Part shown: in pieces, positions 26,444 to 33,943 of the stretch
Layout of the letters: every line of letters starts with the position of its first letter
How positions within the stretch are numbered: position 1 is the first letter of the stretch
NCBI RefSeq assembly: GCF_001751255.1
Contig: NZ_LJGW01000066.1
Span: 34,624-68,566 of the forward strand
Source of the DNA: Streptomyces nanshensis
GTDB taxonomy: Bacteria > Actinomycetota > Actinomycetes > Streptomycetales > Streptomycetaceae
Reading direction: 5' to 3'
Length of the DNA stretch: 33,943 nucleotides
Translations under genes and position numbers: made by a program
Notes under the pieces: generated by a model
What the model was told of the DNA's origin: nothing
The model's input: the letters and a program-made list of their open reading frames with translations, nothing else
Databases searched by the model: none

Positions 26444-26538
26444 GCACCCGGGCCGAACAGGCCGCGGCGGGGCGGGAGTTGGGCGGGGCCGGGACAGACC
26501 TGCCTACGGGGGCGGGGCGTCCGCTCGCGCGTGTGCCC

Positions 26539-27204
26539 TCAACGCCGGCCGGGCGGCGGCCCGTTCCACGCCGGGTGCTCCGGCTTGTCGGCGCGTACGA
26601 AGACGTCGGCGGCCTCCCGCGGCGCCACCTCCTCCTCGTAACGGGCGTACGCCGGCAGGCTCCAGCGTTCCTCCTCGGCGGTCAGACGCTCCAACGCGCC
26701 CGCGGACAGCCCGAGATGGACCGACAGGTCGAAGGGGAACCAGTGCCCGAGCAGGAACGGGCCGTGCAGCAGCAGAACGCCGCCGGGCGGCAGCGGCACA
26801 CGCGGACTGCGGGTGGGCAGATCCGTGGACGGTGCGCGCAGATCGGGCAGTACGCGGCCGTCGCCGCCGGGGTCGAGAGGTGCGAAGACCTCACGCCAGA
26901 GGGCGCCCGTGTCGAACCAGCGGTCGTAGTACGCGTCCGGGTCCCGTTTGCCGAACTCGAAGCGCAGGGAGGCCGCCCGCAGGAATCCGCCGGTGCCGAC
27001 GGTCAGGGCCGGCAGGCCCCGTACCCGCAGGGCGTCGGCCAGCCGCCCGGCGAGCCGGTCAGGTGCCGCGGACGGGGCGCCGTCGAGAGCGACGCGTCGC
27101 CAGGGGCTGCCGTCCGCGGACGCCTCCGGGTCGGCGGCGTCCGCGGCGACATGGTCGGCGAGCTGCTCGGTGAGGCGCTCCCAGGTGATCGGTTCGAGTC
27201 GCAC
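26539..27204 (-). CDS. Uridine kinase-like protein with degenerate P-loop
   Basis: 221-aa protein resembling the uridine/cytidine kinase-like family widespread in Streptomyces: a nucleoside-kinase core with FLRAASLRFEFGKRDPDAYYDRWFD (lid and acceptor region) and LLLHGPFLLGHWFPFDLSVHL. The expected Walker A GxxxxGK[ST] is replaced by DGAPSAAPDRLA (about 41-52), so there is no catalytic lysine at the usual position. ATP-dependent kinase activity is therefore doubtful. The start is GTG 27204 (VRLEPITWERL). No Shine-Dalgarno is seen; CACGAT 6 nt upstream may be a -10. A perfect 14-bp palindrome lies about 24 bp upstream. It is divergent from the Excalibur-domain gene. The family name is by resemblance only. 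Confidence 0.75.
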   Translation of the reverse strand: MRLEPITWERLTEQLADHVAADAADPEASADGSPWRRVALDGAPSAAPDRLAGRLADALRVRGLPALTVGTGGFLRAASLRFEFGKRDPDAYYDRWFDTGALWREVFAPLDPGGDGRVLPDLRAPSTDLPTRSPRVPLPPGGVLLLHGPFLLGHWFPFDLSVHLGLSAGALERLTAEEERWSLPAYARYEEEVAPREAADVFVRADKPEHPAWNGPPPGRR

Positions 27205-27227
27205 GTACTCATCGTGACGCGTGGCGG

Positions 27228-27241
27228 CGCGTGTACACGCG
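27228..27241. promoter_or_regulatory. Perfect 14-bp palindrome, candidate operator
   Basis: CGCGTGTACACGCG is fully self-complementary. It lies 24 bp upstream of the uridine-kinase-like start, in the 210-bp divergent region shared with the Excalibur gene, where a dimeric repressor would block the -35 region. The same region has two direct copies of CCGGGGCCC at 27263-27271 and 27294-27302. Confidence 0.4.
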
Positions 27242-27414
27242 GAGGGCGGCGCGGCTTTCACGCCGGGGCCCCACCGCACGGCCCGTCGCATCACCGGGGC
27301 CCGGCAGCGCACAAGGTCTCGATTCGGTGGACATCTCCGCTTTTTCACCGTCACTTCTCCCCAACTCCTCCATAACGGGCCACACTTGCGGTCCCACTCC
27401 ACAAGGGGGTCCGT

Positions 27415-27915
27415 ATGTCGTCCCGTCAGCCCCGCCCCTGGCCCCAGCCCACTCCCCCGCCGCGCGGCCCCTCGTACCGGCCGGCGTGGACCCGTAAGCG
27501 TGTGCTGCTGCCGGGGATCTTCCTCGTCGGCTTCTTCGGCTTCGTCCTCGGCACGGCGGGAGCGCCCGCCGACGGCGCGGCGGCCTCGGCGACCGCACGG
27601 CCCACCGCCACGGCGACGGTGACCGCGACGGCCACGGAGACGGCCGCTCCCGAGGAGGAGCCCGCGCCCGCGGTCACCGAGACGAAGAAGGTGAAGGTCA
27701 CGACGACCGCCACCGTCACGGTCACGGCGAAGCCGCCCGCCGCCGGGAACGCCGGGCAGGGCTCGGGTTCCGGTTCCGGTTCTGGTTCCGGGTCGGTGCA
27801 CTACGGCAACTGCGCGGAGGCACGGGCCGCGGGCGCCGCCCCCGTGCACCGCGGCGAGCCCGGCTACGCACGCCATCTGGACCGCGACGGGGACGGCGTG
27901 GGCTGCGACACCTGA
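27415..27915 (+). CDS. Membrane-anchored Excalibur calcium-binding domain protein
   Basis: 166-aa protein. A Pro-rich cytoplasmic N terminus (about 1-27) precedes one transmembrane segment after TRKR (VLLPGIFLVGFFGFVLGTAG, about 29-48). A Thr/Ala-rich then Gly-Ser-repeat extracellular linker follows (about 50-125). The C-terminal Excalibur domain reads YGNCAEARAAGAAPVHRGEPGY...HLDRDGDGVGCD. The Asp-x-Asp-x-Asp-Gly loop and the two conserved Cys match the family and probably bind Ca2+ and form a disulfide. The Gly-Ser linker is encoded by 6-bp GGTTCC-type repeats near 27766-27795. The start ATG 27415 has GGGGG 5 nt upstream. The role is unknown; the architecture suggests a cell-surface protein. 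Confidence 0.9.
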   Translation: MSSRQPRPWPQPTPPPRGPSYRPAWTRKRVLLPGIFLVGFFGFVLGTAGAPADGAAASATARPTATATVTATATETAAPEEEPAPAVTETKKVKVTTTATVTVTAKPPAAGNAGQGSGSGSGSGSGSVHYGNCAEARAAGAAPVHRGEPGYARHLDRDGDGVGCDT

Positions 27916-27933
27916 CGGGCGCGGCAGCGGCAC

Positions 27934-27960
27934 CGCTCCCGTACGCGTACGCAGGGAGCG
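27934..27960 (+). terminator. Terminator of the Excalibur gene
   Basis: CGCTCCC (27934-27940) pairs with GGGAGCG (27954-27960) around a 13-nt loop that itself contains GTAC-GC-GTAC. It begins 19 bp past the stop. An alternative outer pairing GGGCGC/GCGCCC is also possible. Confidence 0.6.
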
Positions 27961-28094
27961 CCCGCATCCGTACGGACGGACGCACCGGACACACCCGGAC
28001 GCCCGGCCGCACCCGCATCCGTACGCTTCCGCGCGGAGCCTCCCGCCGGCCGCTCCGCATCGCGTTCACCGGTCCCTCCGGATCCCGTTCCGGT

Positions 28095-28158
28095 GGATCA
28101 TCCGCCCGCGGTGTCCCTATCCTGGGGCAGCGGTCCACCGGCGTCGTCAGGATGATCC
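28095..28158 (+). promoter_or_regulatory. Two GGATNATCC palindromes flanking a TATCCT box
   Basis: GGATCATCC at 28095-28103 and GGATGATCC at 28150-28158 are near-perfect palindromes whose centres are 55 bp apart. Between them is TATCCT (28118-28123), a possible -10 for the acylphosphatase gene. The second copy is directly before its Shine-Dalgarno. The arrangement would suit a dimeric regulator, but could be chance. Confidence 0.3.
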
Positions 28159-28177
28159 TCCGGAGGTGACCAGACCG

Positions 28178-28597
28178 ATGTACCGGAAGCGTGTGATCGT
28201 CTCGGGCGCGGTCCAGGGCGTGTTCTTCCGCGACACCTGCCGCGCGACAGCGGCGGCGCAGGGCGTGCACGGCTGGGTCCGCAACCTCCCGGACAGCAGC
28301 GTCGAGGCGGTCTTCGAGGGGGAGACGGGCGCGGTCGAGCAGCTCGTCGACTGGGTGCACGAGGGACCGCCGACGGCCGGCGTGGAACACGTCGAGGTGT
28401 ACGGCGAGGAGCCGGAGGGCCTCGACGGCTTCGAGATCCGCGAGACACCACCGTCCGGTCCGTCTTCCGGTCCGCCGCCCGGCCCGGATTCCGCTCCGTT
28501 GTCCGGGCCGCAGTCCGGTCCCCCGCCCGGTCCGTCGTCCGCGCCGCCTCCGGACCAGGACGTGCCCGGTGCGTCCGGCGGTCCGTCCGGGCCGTGA
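28178..28597 (+). CDS. acyP: Acylphosphatase with Pro/Gly/Ser-rich C-terminal extension
   Basis: 139-aa protein. Residues about 3-92 are a complete acylphosphatase fold: VSGAVQGVFFRDTCR supplies the phosphate-binding loop and catalytic Arg, and HGWVRNLPDSSVEAVFEG supplies the catalytic Asn. The enzyme hydrolyses carboxyl-phosphate bonds (acetyl-phosphate, 1,3-bisphosphoglycerate). Unusually, about 45 residues of Pro/Gly/Ser follow, with imperfect repeats of SGPSSGPPPGP type, whereas family members usually end near 90-95 residues. ATG 28178 is preceded by GGAGGTGA at 8 nt, one of the best ribosome binding sites in the window, which decides against the GTG at 28166. Its stop overlaps the start of the Mut7-C gene (GTGA), implying translational coupling. 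Confidence 0.9.
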   Translation: MYRKRVIVSGAVQGVFFRDTCRATAAAQGVHGWVRNLPDSSVEAVFEGETGAVEQLVDWVHEGPPTAGVEHVEVYGEEPEGLDGFEIRETPPSGPSSGPPPGPDSAPLSGPQSGPPPGPSSAPPPDQDVPGASGGPSGP

Positions 28598-29388
28598 CGC
28601 CGGCGCAGATCCGGCTCCGTTTCGCCGGAGGGCTGCGCTTCTTCCTCGCGGCGCGGCACCGCCGCTCGGGCGCCGCGTACGTCCCGTACGACGGCACCTC
28701 GACGCTCGGCCATGTCGTCCAGTCCCTCGGCGTGCCCCTGACGGAGGTCGGCCCGCTGACCGTTCACGGGCCGCGGGAGGAGGGCGCCGGGCGCCAAGTC
28801 GACCCCGCGTACCGGCCGCAGGAGGCGGAGACCGCCGACGTCGGCGTCGCCCCGCGCCCCCAGAGCGTGGAGGGACCGTGGCCGCCCCGCTTTCTGCTCG
28901 ACGTTCATCTCGGGGCGCTCGCCCGGCGGTTGCGGCTCGTCGGCCTCGACGCCGCCTACGGCAACGACGCCTCCGACGACCGGCTCGTCGCCCACGCCGA
29001 CGACGAGCGGCGGCTGCTGCTCACCCAGGACCGCGGTCTGCTGCTGCGCCGGGCGCTGTGGCTGGGCGCATATGTGCGCGGCGCCCGCCCCGACGCCCAA
29101 CTCCTCGACGTACTGGACCGGTTCGCGCCCCCGCTGACGCCGTGGACACGCTGCATGGCCTGCAACGGAACGCTGGAGGCGGTCGAGAAGGCGGAGGTCG
29201 AGCCGCTGCTGCCGCCGGGCACGCGGCGCACGTACGACACGTTCATGCGCTGTCGTTCGTGCGCGCGGCTCTACTGGCGGGGTGCGCACAGCGGCAGGCT
29301 GGAGTCGCTCGTGGAACGGGCGTACGAGGCGGCCGCGTCGAGGCCGCCGGGCGCGCCGGACCCGTCCCACGGAACGGAACCGGCATAA
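28594..29388 (+). CDS. Mut7-C RNase domain protein with N-terminal ubiquitin-like domain
   Basis: 264-aa protein of the Mut7-C family. Residues about 1-80 resemble the Mut7-C ubiquitin-like/MoaD-like fold (IRLRFAGGLRFFLAARHRRSG, STLGHVVQSLGVPLTEVGPL). Residues about 92-190 are the PIN-like RNase core (RFLLDVHLGALARRLRLVGLDAAYGNDASDDRLV, LLTQDRGLLLRRAL) with conserved acidic residues. Residues about 188-235 form a zinc ribbon with CMAC and CRSC pairs. The family is predicted to be an RNase related to the C terminus of animal Mut-7, but its bacterial substrates are not known to me. GTG 28594 overlaps the acylphosphatase stop by 4 nt. The first gene's Gly/Pro-rich codons leave no Shine-Dalgarno, so re-initiation is likely. 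Confidence 0.88.
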   Translation: MTPAQIRLRFAGGLRFFLAARHRRSGAAYVPYDGTSTLGHVVQSLGVPLTEVGPLTVHGPREEGAGRQVDPAYRPQEAETADVGVAPRPQSVEGPWPPRFLLDVHLGALARRLRLVGLDAAYGNDASDDRLVAHADDERRLLLTQDRGLLLRRALWLGAYVRGARPDAQLLDVLDRFAPPLTPWTRCMACNGTLEAVEKAEVEPLLPPGTRRTYDTFMRCRSCARLYWRGAHSGRLESLVERAYEAAASRPPGAPDPSHGTEPA

Positions 29389-29618
29389 GCCGCAATCCCG
29401 CGGGGAGTCGGCCGCGCGGTCCCCAACACCCCGTGGCCGTACGGCAGTTGTGGCCCCCTCCCGCACCGTAAGAGGCCACTTGCGTACCACCTCTCACGAG
29501 TTCCAGGTCACAGCACCGGACCTATTTCCCCGGGAAGCGTCCCGAAGGGCCCCGCCGTGCTGCACGATGCGGTATGGCCGTGACAGGTGCGGCCGTCGAC
29601 ACCCCCACTGGAGCACGA

Positions 29619-31247
29619 ATGAAGAGACGCGTCATAGCCGTGTACGGCGGCGCCGCGGTCGTTCTGGCAGGACTGATCACAGCCATACCGGTGGCTGCGA
29701 ACGCCGGTTCCGCCGACGCCGAGGGCACCTCGGCCGCCGCCGGCAAGCTCAAGTGGACCGACTGTGCCACGGAGGACTACCCGGACCTCCAGTGCTCCAA
29801 GGTCCGCGTGCCGCTCGACTACAAGAAGACGGACGGCAAGAAGATCACCATCGCGCTCTCGCGCGTTCAGCACACCGCCTCCAAGTCCCAGGGCCCCCTG
29901 CTGGTCAACCCCGGCGGCCCCGGCGGCAGCGGGCTGACTCTCGCGGGCTTCGTCGCCAAGTCGCTGCCGAAGAAGGTCGCGTCGCAGTACGACGTGATCG
30001 GTTTCGACCCTCGCGGAGTCGGCAAGAGTGAGCCCGCCCTCGACTGCCAGCCCGGCTCCTTCGACCCGGTACGCCCCGACAGCGTGCCGCGCAACGCGAA
30101 GGACGAGAAGGCCAACATCGACCGCGCCCAGGACTTCGCGAAGGCCTGCGGCAAGAAGCACGGCAAGCTGCTGCGGCACATCAACACGGTCAACGCGGTC
30201 AAGGACATGGACCGCATCCGCGCCGCCGTCGGCAGCAAGAAGATCAACTACTTCGGCTACTCGTACGGCACCTACCTCGGCGCCGTCTACGCCAAGATCT
30301 TCCCGGACCGCGTGCGCCGCGCGGTGCTGGACAGCATCGTCGACCCCGACGGCGTCTGGTACGAGGACAACATCTCCCAGGACTACGCCTTCGAGGGACG
30401 TCAGAAGGCGTTCACCGCATGGGTCGCCAAGCACGACGCGGAGTACAAGCTGGGCAAGGACCCGGAGGCCGTCGAGAAGGCCTGGTACAAGATGCGCGCC
30501 GCGCTGAAGAAGAAGCCCGCGGGCGGCACGGTCGGCGCCTCCGAACTGGAGGACACCTTCATCCCGGGCGGCTACTTCAACGGCTACTGGCCCGATCTGG
30601 CCACCGCCTTCGCCGCGTTCGTCAACGACAAGGACACCGCGCCGATCGTCGAGGCGTACAAGGCGATGGGCTCGGTCGACGCCGAGGGAGACAACGGCTA
30701 CTCGATCTACACCTCGGTGCAGTGCCGCGACGCCTCCTGGCCGCGTGACTGGGGCACCTGGCACCGCGACACCGAGAAGGTGTACGAGAAGGCACCCTTC
30801 ATGGCCTGGAACAACGCCTGGTACAACGCACCGTGTGCCTTCTGGCCGGTCAAGTCGCAGAAGGCGCTGGACGTTTCGAACAAGAAGCTCCCGCCCGTGC
30901 TGCTCTTCCAGGCCACGGACGACGCGGCCACCCCGTACGAGGGCGGCATCAGCATGCACCGCAAGCTGAGCGGTTCGCGTCTCGTCGTCGAGGAGGGCGG
31001 CGGCAACCACGGCATCACGCTGGGCGGCAGCGAGTGCCTCGACAAGCACCTGGCGGACTACCTGGCGACGGGCAAGGTCCCCAAGGGCAAGAGCAGCGGT
31101 GACGCCGACGCCACGTGCAAGGCGCTGCCCGACCCGGAACCGCTGAGCCCCGAGAAGGCCAAGGCGGCCGTTCCCGCGCCGTACGGCTCGCAGGGCGGCT
31201 CCGACAAGGCCGGTGAGCTGCACCGGCTGGTCGGCAACCGCGGCTGA
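29619..31247 (+). CDS. Secreted alpha/beta hydrolase, tripeptidyl aminopeptidase (TAP/SlpD-E) family
   Basis: 542-aa exported serine hydrolase. The signal peptide is MKRRVIAVYGGAAVVLAGLI followed by AIPVAANA. The mature protein opens with LKWTDCATEDYPDLQCSKVRVPLDY, as in Streptomyces TAP/Slp proteases. It has the NPGGPGGSG oxyanion loop, nucleophile elbow GYSYGTYLG (Ser near 215), acid in ATDDAATP (Asp near 434-435), and the final GGGNHGIT (His near 464). Several Cys pairs suggest disulfides. Members remove tripeptides or hydrolyse ester/amide substrates outside the cell. The start is ATG 29619 with GGAG 6 nt upstream; an in-frame ATG at 29574 would spoil the signal peptide. It is monocistronic: a strong hairpin follows. 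Confidence 0.92.
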   Translation: MKRRVIAVYGGAAVVLAGLITAIPVAANAGSADAEGTSAAAGKLKWTDCATEDYPDLQCSKVRVPLDYKKTDGKKITIALSRVQHTASKSQGPLLVNPGGPGGSGLTLAGFVAKSLPKKVASQYDVIGFDPRGVGKSEPALDCQPGSFDPVRPDSVPRNAKDEKANIDRAQDFAKACGKKHGKLLRHINTVNAVKDMDRIRAAVGSKKINYFGYSYGTYLGAVYAKIFPDRVRRAVLDSIVDPDGVWYEDNISQDYAFEGRQKAFTAWVAKHDAEYKLGKDPEAVEKAWYKMRAALKKKPAGGTVGASELEDTFIPGGYFNGYWPDLATAFAAFVNDKDTAPIVEAYKAMGSVDAEGDNGYSIYTSVQCRDASWPRDWGTWHRDTEKVYEKAPFMAWNNAWYNAPCAFWPVKSQKALDVSNKKLPPVLLFQATDDAATPYEGGISMHRKLSGSRLVVEEGGGNHGITLGGSECLDKHLADYLATGKVPKGKSSGDADATCKALPDPEPLSPEKAKAAVPAPYGSQGGSDKAGELHRLVGNRG

Positions 31248-31311
31248 GCCACGGCTTCCGGCGGATCCCGGACGGGACTTCGCTGGAATCCGGTGAACAC
31301 CGGCGGCAGTC

Positions 31312-31347
31312 GGGGCCGGGTGGGACCGAAGTGTCCTGCCCGGCCCC
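31312..31347 (+). terminator. Strong terminator after the TAP-family hydrolase
   Basis: GGGGCCGGG (31312-31320) pairs with CCCGGCCCC (31339-31347). Inside, after a TG/TG internal loop, GGAC pairs with GTCC around a 6-nt loop. It lies 65 bp past the stop, well before the helicase promoter. Confidence 0.7.
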
Positions 31348-31414
31348 ACTGTTGAACGCCGTGGGGCGGCAGAGAGGCGTGAGCCCCGCCGCCTGCGGTG
31401 TTCGCCGCACGGCC

Positions 31415-31420
31415 TACCGT
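31415..31420 (+). promoter_or_regulatory. Putative -10 box for leaderless helicase gene
   Basis: TACCGT, then 6 nt (ACGGAT), then GTG 31427. No ribosome binding site is visible. Confidence 0.45.
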
Positions 31421-31426
31421 ACGGAT

Positions 31427-33943
31427 GTGCACTCCCTCGCCGAGTCCATGGCCCGCCTCCGTCCGCCGTACGCGCTGCGCAGGCACCAAGAGGACGCGCT
31501 GACACGGCTGATGCGCGCGACGGCGGGCGACGGCGGCGACCGGGACGGAGCCGGAGCCGGAGCCGGCGACAGCCCGGACGGCGGCGAGGGGACGGACGAG
31601 GACTCCGGGCCGCGACGTCAACCGGCCCGCGCCTGGGTCGTGTTGCCGCCCGGAGCAGGCAAGACGCTCACCGGCCTGGAAGCGGCACGCCGCCTCGGTG
31701 CGCCGGTGGTCGTGCTCACCCCGAACACCGCGATCCAGGGTCAGTGGGTACGCGAGTGGGAGTCGTTCGAGCCCCGCCCGGAGGTCACGGACGCGGCTGA
31801 TGCGGCGGACGCGGCGAGCGGCACCTCCGCCGGTGCCGAAGTCGGCGCGGACAGCGCACCGTCGGTGCCCGCCGGCACCGGCCGTAGCCTCGACTCCCCC
31901 GTCACCGTGCTCACCTATCAGGCACTCGCCTCCTTCGACCCCGACGCCGAGGTCGACGAGGAGGGCAGCGAACGCGGCCGCAGCGGGCATCTGCACCGGC
32001 TCCGGCCGCAGGGCCGCGAACTCGTCGAAGCGCTGCGCCGCACCGGCGAGTTCACCCTGCTTCTCGACGAATGCCACCATCTCCTCGACACCTGGGGCGA
32101 GTTGCTCGCCGAGCTGCTGCGCGAACTGCCCGACGCCACGGTCGTCGGCCTCACCGCCACACCGCCCGACCGGCTCTCGCCCGCCCAGGCCGAGCTGGTC
32201 CGTGAACTGTTCGGGCCCGCCGTGCAGGGTCCGTCGATCCCCGCCGCCGTACGCGAGGGGCATCTCGCCCCGTACGCCGAACTGTGCTGGCTGACCTCCC
32301 CCACCGCCGTCGAGACGGAGTGGCTGGCCGCCGAGGCCGAACGCTTCACCGAGCTGACGACCGGCCTCCTCGACCCAGGCTTCGCCTCGGTCCCGTTCCT
32401 GAGCTGGCTCGACGAGCGCTTCGTCACACGCCGCGGACCCGACGGGGCCACGCTGCCCTGGTCGCGACTGGCCCGGGAACGTCCCGAACTCACCGCGGCC
32501 GCCCTGCGGTTCCACCATGCGGAGCTGCTCGCGCTGCCCGAGGGCGCCCGTCCGCACGAGGAGCACCGCCGCAGTCCGGGCGCCGACGACTGGGTGCTGC
32601 TGCTGGACGACTGGATACGGCACTGTCTGCGCCGCAGCGGCGATCCCCGCGACGCCGAGGTGCTGGAGGCGCTCAGGGCCGCACTTCCGTCCGTGGGGCA
32701 CCAGTTGACGGCGCGCGGCGTCCGCGGCGGGCGCTCCCCCGTCGACCGGGTGCTGGCGCGCAGCGCGGCGAAGCCGCACGCGGTACGGGAGATCCTGGCC
32801 GCGGAGGACGCCGCGCTCGGCGACGGGCTGCGGGCGGTCGTGGTGTGCGACCACGAGCGGGCGACGGCGACGCTGCCCGCACGGCTGTCGGGAGTGCTGG
32901 AGGCTCAGGCCGGGTCGGCGCTGCTGGTACTGGAAGAGCTGGCGGGCGACCCGCGTACGGCGGCGCTCGATCCGGTGCTGGTGACGGGCCGTACGGTGGG
33001 CGCCTCCCGGCGCACGGCGGAACGCCTGCTGGCCTGGTGCCGGAATTCCGCGGGGCCGGAGGTCTCCCGACTGGCGCTGTTCACCGAGCCGTTGGGCGCG
33101 GGCGGTACGGACGGGGACGCCGACGCGGTCGACGCCGCGAGCGGAGACTCCGGTTCCGGCCCCGGTTCCGACCCCGGCTCCGGGGCGCTCGTACGCGTCG
33201 CCGGCCCGCCCGGTTGGAACAGCCGCCGCTGGGTGGAGGCCGTCACCCGCTTCTTCGAGGACGGCGGCACCCGCGTCCTCATCGGTACGCGCGGCATGCT
33301 CGGCGAGGGCTGGGACGCACGCCGCGTGAACACCCTGATCGACCTCACGGAGGCGACGACGCCCACCGCCGTCGTCCAGACCCGCGGCCGCGCCCTGCGG
33401 CTGGACCCGGGCCGTCCGGACAAGGTCGCCAACACCTGGTCCGTGGTGTGCGTCGCGCAGGAACATCCGCGCGGCGACCGCGACTGGGGCCGCTTCGTAC
33501 GCAAGCACGACGGCTATCTCGGGCTGACGGACGCGGGCGAGGTCATGGTCGGCGTCTCGCACGTCCACCCGGAGCTGTCCCCCTACGCGCCGCCGCCCGC
33601 CGGTGAGTTCGACCGCTTCAACGCGGTGATGCTCCAGCGGGCCGCCGCACGCGAGGAGGTGCGTGAGCGCTGGCGCGTCGGCGAACCGTACGAGGACGAG
33701 CTGATCCACACCGTCCGGGTGACCATGCCCCGCGGGAGGACGGGCCGCGTCCCCGCGTCCGTACCGGCCGGAGCCCACGCGGTGCCGCCGGCGGTCCCCG
33801 CCGCCTACGGGGTCCGCACGACACACGGCCCGGTGCGCACCGTTCGGAGCGGACGCACCCGGCACACGGCGCATACGCCGCGTACGCCGCGCACCGCCGA
33901 CTCCGCGCCGGCCGGCGGGAATCGGCGCCTGGCCACCGCCTCC
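31427..33943 (+). CDS. DEAD/DEAH-box superfamily 2 helicase (3' end outside the window)
   Basis: At least 839 aa, open to the window edge. SF2 helicase motifs: YALRRHQEDAL (Q-like region), Walker A VLPPGAGKTL (Lys near 79), VVVLTPNTAIQGQW (Ia), LLLDECHHL (DECH box, near 214), GLTATPP (III), LIGTRGMLGEGWDARRVNTLIDL (V) and VQTRGRALRLDPG (VI). Acidic Asp/Gly/Ala-rich insertions occur near 39-60, 120-150 and 560-590. The visible C-terminal part is Arg/Thr/His-rich. Helicases of this size in Streptomyces are annotated as DNA repair or restriction-type helicases, but nothing here fixes the substrate. The GTG start is chosen because TACCGT lies 6 nt upstream and the frame opens there. ATG 31425 is out of frame. 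Confidence 0.9.
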   Translation, partial: MHSLAESMARLRPPYALRRHQEDALTRLMRATAGDGGDRDGAGAGAGDSPDGGEGTDEDSGPRRQPARAWVVLPPGAGKTLTGLEAARRLGAPVVVLTPNTAIQGQWVREWESFEPRPEVTDAADAADAASGTSAGAEVGADSAPSVPAGTGRSLDSPVTVLTYQALASFDPDAEVDEEGSERGRSGHLHRLRPQGRELVEALRRTGEFTLLLDECHHLLDTWGELLAELLRELPDATVVGLTATPPDRLSPAQAELVRELFGPAVQGPSIPAAVREGHLAPYAELCWLTSPTAVETEWLAAEAERFTELTTGLLDPGFASVPFLSWLDERFVTRRGPDGATLPWSRLARERPELTAAALRFHHAELLALPEGARPHEEHRRSPGADDWVLLLDDWIRHCLRRSGDPRDAEVLEALRAALPSVGHQLTARGVRGGRSPVDRVLARSAAKPHAVREILAAEDAALGDGLRAVVVCDHERATATLPARLSGVLEAQAGSALLVLEELAGDPRTAALDPVLVTGRTVGASRRTAERLLAWCRNSAGPEVSRLALFTEPLGAGGTDGDADAVDAASGDSGSGPGSDPGSGALVRVAGPPGWNSRRWVEAVTRFFEDGGTRVLIGTRGMLGEGWDARRVNTLIDLTEATTPTAVVQTRGRALRLDPGRPDKVANTWSVVCVAQEHPRGDRDWGRFVRKHDGYLGLTDAGEVMVGVSHVHPELSPYAPPPAGEFDRFNAVMLQRAAAREEVRERWRVGEPYEDELIHTVRVTMPRGRTGRVPASVPAGAHAVPPAVPAAYGVRTTHGPVRTVRSGRTRHTAHTPRTPRTADSAPAGGNRRLATAS

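Noticed and set aside
29450..29479. GTGGCC/GGCCAC inverted repeat after the Mut7-C gene
   Set aside because: The stem is only 6 bp with an 18-nt loop. It is too weak to call a terminator.

Overview
The window is high-GC DNA with Streptomyces-type gene order, GTG starts, GC-ending codons and many Gly/Ala/Pro-rich linkers. It most likely comes from the chromosomal core of a Streptomyces or a close relative. I found no tRNA, rRNA, CRISPR array, phage or large biosynthetic cluster. About 24 genes are supported. The first (whiA) and last (a helicase) run off the window.

Left part (1-9611): a minus-strand block reads uvrC, rapZ, yvcK, whiA, the classic actinobacterial DNA-repair/cell-envelope/sporulation cluster. 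Upstream are a metallo-beta-lactamase-fold hydrolase and a DinB/maleylpyruvate-isomerase-like protein, separated by a 177-bp MITE-like element with 18-bp terminal inverted repeats. uvrA diverges to the right. With uvrB at 17.7-19.9 kb, all three UvrABC subunits lie within about 17 kb.

Middle (9955-19854): a large secreted protein fuses a phosphodiester-glycosidase domain to a calcineurin-like metallophosphoesterase. It converges on terC, a TerC-family metal-ion membrane protein. The terC leader carries a yybP-ykoY-type (Mn2+) riboswitch whose 3' P1 strand can alternatively pair with the terC ribosome binding site. Behind terC, on the same strand, lie a TerD domain fused to a degenerate FtsK/SpoIIIE-like domain, a stand-alone TerD, and uvrB.

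Right part (20033-33943): a secreted glycerophosphodiester phosphodiesterase, an O6-alkylguanine-DNA methyltransferase, an MFS exporter overlapping tail-to-tail with a PIG-L deacetylase, an MHYT membrane sensor, an orphan PemK/MazF-like protein, a class-I glutamine amidotransferase, a uridine-kinase-like protein with a degenerate P-loop, an Excalibur-domain membrane protein, an acylphosphatase overlapping a Mut7-C RNase gene, a secreted tripeptidyl-aminopeptidase-type hydrolase, and a DEAD/DEAH helicase.

Themes: genome repair (UvrA/B/C, Ogt, helicase), metal/stress handling (TerC, TerD), secreted phosphoester hydrolysis (GDPD, glycosidase-phosphoesterase), and many predicted leaderless promoters (TANNNT 6-7 nt before the start codon). 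The most interesting items are the terC riboswitch with its RBS-sequestering helix, the TerD-pseudo-FtsK protein beside it, the MITE placed exactly upstream of a -10 box, and the coupled acylphosphatase/Mut7-C pair.
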